A DNA stretch of 64,000 nucleotides, taken from assembly GCA_963699495.1 (NCBI GenBank), contig CAVOUB010000008.1, positions 310,001-374,000 on the forward strand, given 5' to 3'. Shown here in pieces: positions 1 through 6,731 of this stretch. The stretch comes from JAIBJN01 sp963699495 (GTDB lineage Bacteria > Actinomycetota > Thermoleophilia > Gaiellales > Gaiellaceae). A program made the translations under genes and the position numbers. How positions within the stretch are numbered: position 1 is the first letter of the stretch; each line of letters opens with the position of its first letter. Under the pieces are notes generated by a model, which worked only from the letters and a program-made list of their open reading frames with translations, was not told the origin of the DNA and searched no databases.

Positions 1-597
1 GATGGCGATGCTCGACCAGCCGGCGCCGCAGGCGATGTCGGCAACGCGTGCGGGCGGGTCGGCGAGGAGGCGCGCGTGGACGTCGGGGATCGCGGGCAGC
101 CACTCCTGACCCAGCAGGTTGGCGTAGACCGGCCGGTTCGCATCGGCCTGGGCCTGGCGCCCGAGATGGCCGAACTCCTCCCAGGAGACGCCGCCGCCAG
201 TGCGGAAGGCCTCCTCCACGGCCGGGAGCGTCTGCGCCATGGACGCGCCGTAGCGAGCCATCGGCGTCACGTGCGCCAGCGAGTCCTTCTCGACCAGGAC
301 CTCGGCGTGCCCGGCCGGAAGCGAGTACCGCCGCTCTCCGGCCTCTGCCGCCGCGTCGTCGACGTCGACGATCCCCGCGACAGCCTGCTGCTCCAGCCAC
401 TCGCGCGCGTAGCGCTCGTCCGTGCCGGTCGCCTCGGCGAGGCCGGCGGAGGTCAGGCCGTCGCTCTCCCCGAGCGCCCGGTAGTAGCCCAGGCGGTCGC
501 CGAGGTGAACGGTCATGAGCTCGTAGGCGCCGAGCGCGGCTTCGAAGAGACGCCCGGCGAAGGCGTCGCGCTGCGTTTCGTCGGCCTGCGTAGCCAC
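1..597 (-). CDS. Class I SAM-dependent methyltransferase, C-terminally cut by window edge
   Basis: Minus-strand frame open from a GTG at 597 to the window edge, so only the N-terminal 199 residues are visible. The N-terminal part reads as a winged-helix/dimerisation segment (DRLGYYRAL, then TSAGLAEATGTDERYAREWL) typical of methyltransferases with a fused N-terminal DNA-binding-like fold. The last visible residues contain VADIACGAGWSSIAI, the glycine-rich SAM-binding loop. The substrate cannot be told. The next gene upstream on the same strand is a ferredoxin 17 bases away, which may mean co-transcription but gives no clear functional link. Confidence 0.8.
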   Translation of the reverse strand, partial: MATQADETQRDAFAGRLFEAALGAYELMTVHLGDRLGYYRALGESDGLTSAGLAEATGTDERYAREWLEQQAVAGIVDVDDAAAEAGERRYSLPAGHAEVLVEKDSLAHVTPMARYGASMAQTLPAVEEAFRTGGGVSWEEFGHLGRQAQADANRPVYANLLGQEWLPAIPDVHARLLADPPARVADIACGAGWSSIAI

Positions 598-613
598 GGC
601 TCCTCCTCGGTGT

Positions 614-925
614 CTAGCGCTCGTCGAGCGGCGGGTTCTGGACGTTGTGCTCGGTCGCGTACTCCTCGGCGAGCTGGTTGACGACGTCCATTCCCTCGCC
701 GTAGGCGTAGTTGATCTTCACGAACGGCTCCCACTTCTCCGGGAGCGCGTCCTCGGGGAAGATCGCCTCGACCGGGCACTCCGGCTCGCACGCCCCGCAG
801 TCGATGCACTCCTCCGGATCGATCACCAGCATGCGGTCGGCCTCGTGGATGCAATCCACCGGACAGACGTCCACACAGGACTTATCCAGGATGTCGATAC
901 AGGGCTCCGCGATGATGTAGGTCAC
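614..925 (-). CDS. fdxA: 7Fe ferredoxin (3Fe-4S/4Fe-4S)
   Basis: A 103-residue soluble electron carrier. Cysteines sit at 9, 17, 21, 25, 40, 43, 46 and 50. Known 7Fe ferredoxins use equivalents of C9, C17 and C50 for the 3Fe-4S cluster and C21, C40, C43 and C46 for the 4Fe-4S cluster, and the spacing here fits one residue for one. The acidic C-terminal half without further cysteines is also typical of actinobacterial FdxA. The start is GTG at 925. It likely serves as a low-potential donor or acceptor for cytochrome P450s or oxidoreductases; no dedicated partner is adjacent. Confidence 0.93.
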   Translation of the reverse strand: MTYIIAEPCIDILDKSCVDVCPVDCIHEADRMLVIDPEECIDCGACEPECPVEAIFPEDALPEKWEPFVKINYAYGEGMDVVNQLAEEYATEHNVQNPPLDER

Positions 926-937
926 TGGCCGCCCAGT

Positions 938-1246
938 CTACGCAACGAGCTCGTCCACGAGCTGCGGCGCCCGTTCGGCGAGCGCGGAGCGCACCACGAC
1001 CTTGTCCAGCCCGGCCTCCTGGGCCGCCCTCAGCCCGGCCGTGTCGGTGTGATTCGTGAAGCCGAGGATGGGCACGTCCGGGTACGTGTCGGCCACCTCG
1101 TGGGCCTCGATCCGCGCGAGGTCGCAGATGACGAGATCGGGCGGGTCGATGCTCTCGGTCGTCGTCAGCCGGTGACTCGCGCCCAGCAGCACGTCGAGCT
1201 TCCCTCGAAAGAACAGGTCGACCCCGACGAGCAGGATCGTGGCCAC
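938..1246 (-). CDS. Receiver-domain-like protein, degenerate
   Basis: About 102 residues from a GTG at 1246; the frame stays open to 1276 but the receiver fold begins at VATILLVGVDL. The beta1 strand, PPDLVICDLARIE around the usual phospho-acceptor Asp, DVPILGFTNHTD and AGLDKVVVRS follow the order of a response-regulator receiver. The acidic pair after beta1 is replaced by VGVDLFF, so phosphorylation chemistry is doubtful. No output domain or kinase is adjacent. It ends 12 bases before the ferredoxin start, suggesting one transcript. A stand-alone, possibly phosphorylation-independent receiver is inferred. Confidence 0.62.
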   Translation of the reverse strand: MATILLVGVDLFFRGKLDVLLGASHRLTTTESIDPPDLVICDLARIEAHEVADTYPDVPILGFTNHTDTAGLRAAQEAGLDKVVVRSALAERAPQLVDELVA

Positions 1247-1304
1247 GGGCGGGAGCGTACCAGCACGAACCGGCACCGCGAAAGGGCTCTGCTAGCGTTG
1301 CCGC

Positions 1305-1616
1305 GTGCCCGTCGGCCAGCTGCACACCGTCGCCCGCGCGGACGACCTGCCGCCGGGAAGCGCGCTGGTCGTGCAGGCCGGCGAGACGGAGATCGCCGTC
1401 TTCCGCTGCGAGGACGGCTTCTATGCGACCCAGGCTCACTGCCTGCACATGGGTGGTCCGCTCGGGCACGGCAGGCTCGAGGGGTGCGTCGTCACCTGCC
1501 CCTGGCACGGCTGGCAGTACGACGTCAGGACGGGCGAGAACGAGTTCGACCGCGCGCTCCAGCTCGAGACCTACGACGTCGTCGTCGAGGACGGAGAGGT
1601 GAAGGTCGTCCTCTGA
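1305..1616 (+). CDS. Rieske [2Fe-2S] ferredoxin
   Basis: A 103-residue protein starting at GTG 1305. The cluster ligands are plain: C46-L-H48 and C65-PW-H68 within HCLHMGG and CPWHGWQYD. The length and lack of a membrane anchor match stand-alone Rieske ferredoxins of the BphF/NirD type that pass electrons to dioxygenases or reductases. No oxygenase subunit is nearby, so the partner is unknown. The gene is divergent from the receiver-like gene and overlaps the open frame of the DUF309 gene that follows. Confidence 0.9.
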   Translation: MPVGQLHTVARADDLPPGSALVVQAGETEIAVFRCEDGFYATQAHCLHMGGPLGHGRLEGCVVTCPWHGWQYDVRTGENEFDRALQLETYDVVVEDGEVKVVL

Positions 1617-1650
1617 CCCGCGGGACGCCGAGCTCGCGCGCGGGCTCGAC

Positions 1651-1947
1651 CTGATCCGCCGCGGCGACTATTTCGCCGCCCACGAGGTGCTGGAGGATGC
1701 CTGGCGCGCCGCCGAGGCGTCCGAGCGCGATTTCTTCCAGGGCCTGGTCCACGTCGCGGTCGCCTGGTATCAGGCCGGGCGCGCGAACGAGGTCGGCTGC
1801 CAGCGCCAGCTCGAGAAGGCTCTTCGTCGCCTCGGCCCGTATGCGCCCAGCCATCGCGGCCTCGACGTGGCCTCCCTGCTCACGTCGGTGGAGGGCGCGC
1901 AGGGGCGCTTCCCCGACCTGCCGCCTCCGGTGCTCCAACCCTCCTAG
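1651..1947 (+). CDS. DUF309-family protein, start codon unclear
   Basis: The frame encodes RDAELARGLDLIRRGDYFAAHE, followed by VLEDAW, FFQGLVHVAVA and a C-terminal helical part, the layout of DUF309, a small all-helical family of unknown function with a conserved HExxE/W motif. The frame opens at 1603 after a TGA, and there is no ATG, GTG or TTG before GTG 1687, which lies inside the conserved HEVLEDAW motif. The start given here is a CTG at 1651; GTG 1687 would truncate the domain. Conserved residues begin as early as 1621, so the real start remains open. Confidence 0.7.
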   Translation: MIRRGDYFAAHEVLEDAWRAAEASERDFFQGLVHVAVAWYQAGRANEVGCQRQLEKALRRLGPYAPSHRGLDVASLLTSVEGAQGRFPDLPPPVLQPS

Positions 1948-1963
1948 GGTGAAGTGGACAGGC

Positions 1964-2668
1964 TTAGACGCCGAGCCCGAAGAACTCGAACACCCGGTTC
2001 ATCGCCACGCGCAACCACCAGAAGCGGTCGAAGAAGAGCAGGAGCCCGAGGGCCACGAGCATGGCCCCGGCGACGATGCGCAGCGTGGCGTAGTGGTCGC
2101 GGAGCCACCGGAACGCGCCCATGGCGCGGTCGAAGCCGATGCCGACCGCCAGGAACGGGAGCGCGAGGCCCGCGGAGTAGACCAGGAGGAGGAGCGTCCC
2201 CTCGGCGACCGTCTGCCCCTCGCCCGCCAGCGCGAGGATCCCGGCGAGCACCGGGCCGACGCACGGAGCGGCACAGAGGCCGAACGCTGCGCCGAGGAGC
2301 GCCGCCGAGCCCGTGCCGCGCGCGCCTTCGACCAGGCCGGGGGCGGCAAGCCGCTCGAGGAACGGCAGGGGGAGCAGGCCCATCATGGCGAAGCCCAGGA
2401 CCACGACGAAGAGACCCGCGACCGCGAGCAGCAGCTCCCGGTTCTCACCGAAGAGGCTCCCCGCTGCCGCCGCGGCGGCTCCGAGCGCCACGAAGACGGC
2501 GGTGAAGCCGGCGACGAACGGAAGGCTGGCGAGGACGACGCGCCGTCCTCCCACGCCCACGTCCTGGCCCGAGATCACCGCCAGGTAGCCGGGGACGAGC
2601 GGGAGCACGCAGGGCGTCGCGAAGGAGACGAGCCCGGCCGCGAACGCGAGCGGGATCTTCGCCTCCAT
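1964..2668 (-). CDS. ccdA: Cytochrome c biogenesis thiol-disulfide transporter CcdA
   Basis: A 234-residue membrane protein from ATG 2668 with about six hydrophobic segments. Two cysteine motifs mark the DsbD/CcdA family: FATPCVLPLVPGY near the N-terminus and LCAAPCVGPVLAG in mid-protein. CcdA moves reducing equivalents from cytoplasmic thioredoxin across the membrane to periplasm-facing thioredoxin-like proteins used for haem attachment. The immediate upstream neighbours on the same strand are CcmH-like and CcmG/TlpA-like genes, which fits a cytochrome c maturation operon. Confidence 0.93.
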   Translation of the reverse strand: MEAKIPLAFAAGLVSFATPCVLPLVPGYLAVISGQDVGVGGRRVVLASLPFVAGFTAVFVALGAAAAAAGSLFGENRELLLAVAGLFVVVLGFAMMGLLPLPFLERLAAPGLVEGARGTGSAALLGAAFGLCAAPCVGPVLAGILALAGEGQTVAEGTLLLLVYSAGLALPFLAVGIGFDRAMGAFRWLRDHYATLRIVAGAMLVALGLLLFFDRFWWLRVAMNRVFEFFGLGV

Positions 2669-2696
2669 CAGCTGCTCGGCCGCCGGTCGAGCATCA

Positions 2697-3171
2697 CTAG
2701 CCGTCGTAGCGGGCGAGCTCTTCGTCCACCTTGCGCTCGAGCTCGGGGTCGAGCGCGGGTCGGCCGTTGAGCGACCGGGGCTCGGGCTGCTCGCTCTCCG
2801 GGCGCGCCCGACTCCAGCGCACGAGAGCGAACGCCAGCACGCCGACCGCGATCGCGGCTCCCAGGAGCGGGAGGACCCAGGCGAGGAGGTTGAAGCCCTC
2901 CTTCGGCGGCGCCGCGAGCACGCCCTCGCCGAAGTTGTCGACGAGCGCGGCCTCGATCTGGCTCTCGGAGTCGCCGGCCGCGATCCGCTCGCGAATGAAG
3001 GCGCGCATGCGATCCGCGACGGGTGCGTTCGAGAGCTCCAGCGTCGTGTGACAGGTGGGACAGACGTAACTTCTTCTCGAGCTCGGCGAGCGTCGGCGAC
3101 TCGTCGTCCCCTCCGCACCCGGCAGCCCCGAGCGCGAGCAGGGCGGCGGCGAGGACGAGCAGGCGTCTCAT
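2697..3171 (-). pseudogene. CcmH/CycL-like cytochrome c maturation protein, frameshifted
   Basis: The N-terminal part starts at ATG 3171 with a lipoprotein-type signal (LLVLAAALLALGAAGCGG) and runs to LAELEKK. The rest, VCPTCHTTLELSNAPVADR followed by MRAFIRERIAAG, a transmembrane segment and an acidic tail, lies in another frame. One surplus base at about 3069 (AAG AAG T TAC GTC TGT) explains the switch. CcmH holds apocytochrome c thiols through its CxxC, and here the CPTC motif sits directly after the shift. The ATG overlaps the upstream ccmG stop as ATGA. Either a sequencing error or a real lesion is possible. Confidence 0.8.
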
Positions 3172-3731
3172 CGCACCGGGGTGTCGAGGGCGGCCTGCAC
3201 GTTCTCCTCGAGCTGCTCCGGGTCGAACGGGCCGACGATGTGCTCGCCCACGAGGCGGCCGTCGCGTCCGAGGAACCACGTCTCGGGGAAGCCCGTGGTG
3301 CCGAAGCGGCCGAGGCTCGCCCCATTGCCGTCGAACGCGATCGGGTACGTGAGGCCGTAGCGCTCGACGAAGCGGCCGGCGTCCGTGCGAAAGTCCTGCG
3401 CGTCGATGCCGAGGACGACGAGCCCCTCGTCGCGGTAGCGCTGCCAGGTCTCCTCGAGCAGCGGCGCCTCGTCCTTGCACGGCTCGCACCAGGAAGCCCA
3501 GAAGTTGAGGACGACCGCCTTGCCACGGTAGTCCGAGAGCCGGATCTCGTCCTCGCCGTCGAGCGTCTCGAAGACGAGCGCCGGCGGATGGGGACGCTCT
3601 CCCCGTTCGAGGGCGTCGTCCAGGCCGCGGCCCTCCGCCTGGTCGGTCACCTTCCAGCCGAGGAGCGCGACGAGGAGGACGACCACGAGGACGGCCGCCG
3701 CCTGCAGGATGAGCTTCACGCGGCGAGCCAT
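3168..3731 (-). CDS. TlpA/ResA/CcmG-type membrane-anchored thioredoxin
   Basis: A 187-residue protein from ATG 3731 with one N-terminal transmembrane anchor (LILQAAAVLVVVLLVALLGW) and an extracytoplasmic thioredoxin fold. The active site is WASWCEPC, preceded by KAVVLNF and followed by the cis-proline loop GFPETWFLGRDG. These proteins reduce the CxxCH cysteines of apocytochromes c using electrons relayed by CcdA. The gene overlaps the ccmH start by four bases, so translation is probably coupled. It is part of the ccmG-ccmH-ccdA set on the minus strand. Confidence 0.92.
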   Translation of the reverse strand: MARRVKLILQAAAVLVVVLLVALLGWKVTDQAEGRGLDDALERGERPHPPALVFETLDGEDEIRLSDYRGKAVVLNFWASWCEPCKDEAPLLEETWQRYRDEGLVVLGIDAQDFRTDAGRFVERYGLTYPIAFDGNGASLGRFGTTGFPETWFLGRDGRLVGEHIVGPFDPEQLEENVQAALDTPVR

Positions 3732-3760
3732 GAAAACCGCCGTCGAGTGTACCGCGAGGC

Positions 3761-4720
3761 CTACGCGGCGACGATGAAGACCGGCGTCCCCACGCGGACG
3801 CGCTCGAAGAGCCACTCGGCGTCGGAGATGTGCATGCGGATGCAGCCGTGCGAGGCGGAGTAGCCGATCGAGGCCGCGTCGGGCGTTCCGTGGATGCCGA
3901 CGCCGCCGGCGCTCAGGCCCATCCAGCGGGTGCCCAGCGGGTTGCCCGGGCCGGGCGGGATCGGCTGGGCGCCCGCGGCCCAGTCGCTGTTCGGCGGATA
4001 CCACCACGGGTTCCGCGCCATGACGCGGATGTAAAAGCTTCCGAGCGGCGTCGGGTAGGCCGCCATGCCGGTGGCGACGCCGAACGACGCGACGGCGTGC
4101 ATCCGGCCGGGGCCCGACCCGCGGTAGAGGTAGAGCCGCTTCGAGCCCCGCCGGATGACGATCGCAGGGCCGAACCGGGAGGCGGTGATCCTCGGCCGGA
4201 GCGTGCGGACGGGGACGACCACCGTATCGCGGCGGTGGTTCCGAAGCGCTCCCAGCAGGCGAATGCGCGCGTGCGGCCGGACGATCGCGCGGCCGAGCTC
4301 CGGCCGGATCAGGCGCGGCACCAGCCCGACGAGGCGGGCGCGGGCGTTGACCGCGGCCCGGTCGAAGACCTTGGCTCGGCGGTTGATCCAGCCACGGAGC
4401 TGGTAGTCCGTGATCGCGACGTCGAGCGTCAAGGCGGTATCGGGCGCTGCGGCGAGCGCGGCGGCGAGCGCCCTGGCCAGCCTGGGCCGGGCGCCGAGCT
4501 TGGTCGGCGCGACCTTGAGCGTCGCGTCCCCGAGCGCGAGCGTCATCGGCTGGTCGAAGAACGCCTGGAGGGCCTCCGCGGCCTGGGTCTCGGTGAGGCC
4601 GCCGACGGCGACCCCGGAAACGGTGACGCCGGACGCAATGGTGGGCTCCTGCGCGGTCGCAGGAGCCGCCGCGACCAGCGCGACGACCAAGGCAACCAGC
4701 ACGACCCGCATCCGACCCAC
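3761..4720 (-). CDS. Secreted L,D-transpeptidase (YkuD domain)
   Basis: A signal peptide (VVLVALVVALVAAAPATAQ) is followed by a domain resembling the peptidoglycan-binding/VanW-associated type (GVTVSGVAVGGLTETQA). The C-terminal YkuD catalytic domain has GVGIHGT and SHGCIRM, with the His and the nucleophilic Cys. Such enzymes make 3-3 cross-links in peptidoglycan or attach proteins to it outside the membrane. GTG 4720 and ATG 4711 are both possible starts; the ATG gives a cleaner signal peptide. It is transcribed toward the cytochrome c maturation set, 29 bases from ccmG. Confidence 0.92.
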   Translation of the reverse strand: MGRMRVVLVALVVALVAAAPATAQEPTIASGVTVSGVAVGGLTETQAAEALQAFFDQPMTLALGDATLKVAPTKLGARPRLARALAAALAAAPDTALTLDVAITDYQLRGWINRRAKVFDRAAVNARARLVGLVPRLIRPELGRAIVRPHARIRLLGALRNHRRDTVVVPVRTLRPRITASRFGPAIVIRRGSKRLYLYRGSGPGRMHAVASFGVATGMAAYPTPLGSFYIRVMARNPWWYPPNSDWAAGAQPIPPGPGNPLGTRWMGLSAGGVGIHGTPDAASIGYSASHGCIRMHISDAEWLFERVRVGTPVFIVAA

Positions 4721-4764
4721 CGAGACGCGATCTTAGACGAAGCCGCGGCTGCAATCCTTCGGGT

Positions 4765-5178
4765 GTGATCGTCTCCCTTCACGTCGCCACCGGCGGGCTC
4801 ATCGGCTCCCTCGCGGGGTCGCGGCGCCGCGCTCTCGCCCTCGGGCTCCTCGCCCATGCGGCAGGAGACGCCGTCCCGCACCAGGACGTCGCCTCCCGGC
4901 GCTTCGAGACGCTGAGCGGCATCGCGGGTCTGGGCCTGCTCGCAGCGGCACGGGGGCCGCTCGACCCGGCGGTGATCGGCGCGATCGGCGCGTCGGTCCC
5001 GGATCTGGAGCATGTGCTCCCCCTCCCTCGCCCGGGCGGGCGCAAGCTCTTCCCGAGCCACCGCGTCCGCGGCTGGCACCGATCGGGCGGGCTCCCCGCC
5101 TCCGTGCAGCTCCTCGCAGCCGGAGCGCTTCTCGGCGCGCTCGCGGCCGGCCGGCTCTACGGGCGCGTCGGGAGGTAG
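4765..5178 (+). CDS. Small membrane protein with conserved histidines, unknown function
   Basis: A 137-residue protein with GTG start and several short hydrophobic stretches (ALGLLAHAAGDAVPHQD, ETLSGIAGLGLLAAA, PAVIGAIGASVPDLEHVLP, QLLAAGALLGALAAGRLYG). The His/Asp-rich spots HAAGDAVPH, PDLEHVLP and FPSHRVRGWHRS resemble membrane-bound metal-dependent hydrolases of the YdjM type, but the assignment is loose. The gene is divergent from the L,D-transpeptidase and converges on the spermidine synthase gene with a 22-base overlap of ends. Confidence 0.7.
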   Translation: MIVSLHVATGGLIGSLAGSRRRALALGLLAHAAGDAVPHQDVASRRFETLSGIAGLGLLAAARGPLDPAVIGAIGASVPDLEHVLPLPRPGGRKLFPSHRVRGWHRSGGLPASVQLLAAGALLGALAAGRLYGRVGR

Positions 5179-6725
5179 TCCTCGTCGAGCTCGCCGCCGC
5201 GGGCCACGAAGTCGATGATCATCCGGTCGGTCAGCCACTCGACCGGGGCGCGGTCGTCGGTCAGCGGCCGCTCGACGGCTGTGACCGGCCCGAGCTCCGC
5301 CTGGAAGAGAGGGACGAGCGAGCCCACCTCGGCGGGGGCCGATTCGACCCGTGCGTTGAGCTCGCTCCTCGAGGTCTCCGTGTCGAAGCCGAGCATGAGC
5401 TCGTTGAAGCGGAGCGGACGCCAGCGCCAGGCCTGCGGGAACTCGGCGAGCAGCGTGCTCCCGATCGCCTCGGAGAGCCGCTCGTCGCCCGGGACGCTCG
5501 CGACGTTCAGCGCGACCACGCCCCCCGGGCGCAGGTGCTCTCGGACGGCGGCGAAGAACTCACGTGTCGCCAGGTAGAACGGGATGTAGGGCTGGTGGTA
5601 CGCGTCGACGACGATGAGGTCGTACGTCTCGTCGGTCAGCTCGAGGTACGGCCGCCCGTCGTCCGTGATCACGTTCAGCCGCGGATTGTCGTCGAGGCCC
5701 AGGTAGCGGCGTGCGGCCTCGCTCACCTCCGGATCGATCTCGACGCCGTCGATCTCCACGTCCGGGTAGAGCTCACCGTAGGCGCGCGCGACGGTGCCCC
5801 CGGCGTTCCCGATGATGAGCATCTTCTTCACCGGCCGGTCGAGCAGCGGCGGCACGAGCAGGAAGGTGTCCCAGACCCCGCCGGTGAGCACCGAGCCCTC
5901 GTGCCAGACCGAGTGCACGGCGACGCCCTCGTTCAGCTTCAGCGCGCGGGAGCCGTCCGAGCGCTCGACGATCTGGATGTACTGGTAGGAGGACTCCGTC
6001 TCGAACAGGAGCCCCGAGCTCGCCTTGATCGTCCCGGCCGGGACGAAGAGCAGCCCGGCGGCGGCCAGCGTCAGGAGCTGCCAGCGGTTTCCGAGCAGGA
6101 GCGCGGCCGCGAGCACGAGGAGGACGGCCGAACCGAGCATCGTCCGCTGCGTTCCGACGAGCGGAATGGTGACGACGGCGGAGAGGAACGTCCCGACGAT
6201 GCTCCCGACGGTCGAGAGCGCGTAGAGCCGCCCGGCGACCGCTCCGGCCTCCCGCACGTCCACGAGCGCGAGCCTGATCGCGAAGGGCGAGACGGCGCCC
6301 AGCAGGGTGATGGGCACGGCGAAGAGCGCGAGCGCGGCGAAGAACGAGCCGACCACCGCTCCGACCGAGACGGCGTCGAGCCCGCGGAGGGTCACCTCGA
6401 GGATGGGCCTCGCGATGAAAGGGGTCAGGGCGATCGAGAACGCCGCGGCCAGGAGCATCCAGCCGAGGAGCCGCGGCTCCGGCCGCCGGTCGGCGACCTT
6501 CCCTCCCAGCCAGTACCCGATGGAGAGGTAGAGGAGGATCAGGCCGATGATGTTCGCCCAGACGATCGTCGAGCTTCCGAAGTAGGGAGCGAGCAGCCGC
6601 GAGGCGGCGATCTCGGTCGCCAGCGTGGCCGCGCCGGCGGTGAAGACGACGATGCCGAGGCGCGTCCGGCCGACGGACGCGGCAGCGGTCAAAGGGGGCG
6701 CGGCAGCGTCCGAGGCGGTGCTCAT
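5157..6725 (-). CDS. Fused membrane-bound spermidine synthase-like protein
   Basis: A 522-residue protein. The first roughly 230 residues form about seven transmembrane helices. The C-terminal domain is a spermidine/spermine synthase Rossmann fold with IIGNAGGTVARAY, VEIDGVEIDPEVS, DDGRPYL and VVDAYHQPYIPFYL. Fused proteins of this kind are widespread, and the transferred group is usually unproven. The canonical GGGDGG loop reads GNAGGT here, so true polyamine synthesis is uncertain. It sits 6 bases downstream of the SpoIIE phosphatase gene on the same strand. Confidence 0.88.
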   Translation of the reverse strand: MSTASDAAAPPLTAAASVGRTRLGIVVFTAGAATLATEIAASRLLAPYFGSSTIVWANIIGLILLYLSIGYWLGGKVADRRPEPRLLGWMLLAAAFSIALTPFIARPILEVTLRGLDAVSVGAVVGSFFAALALFAVPITLLGAVSPFAIRLALVDVREAGAVAGRLYALSTVGSIVGTFLSAVVTIPLVGTQRTMLGSAVLLVLAAALLLGNRWQLLTLAAAGLLFVPAGTIKASSGLLFETESSYQYIQIVERSDGSRALKLNEGVAVHSVWHEGSVLTGGVWDTFLLVPPLLDRPVKKMLIIGNAGGTVARAYGELYPDVEIDGVEIDPEVSEAARRYLGLDDNPRLNVITDDGRPYLELTDETYDLIVVDAYHQPYIPFYLATREFFAAVREHLRPGGVVALNVASVPGDERLSEAIGSTLLAEFPQAWRWRPLRFNELMLGFDTETSRSELNARVESAPAEVGSLVPLFQAELGPVTAVERPLTDDRAPVEWLTDRMIIDFVARGGELDEDYLPTRP

Positions 6726-6731
6726 GCGCCC

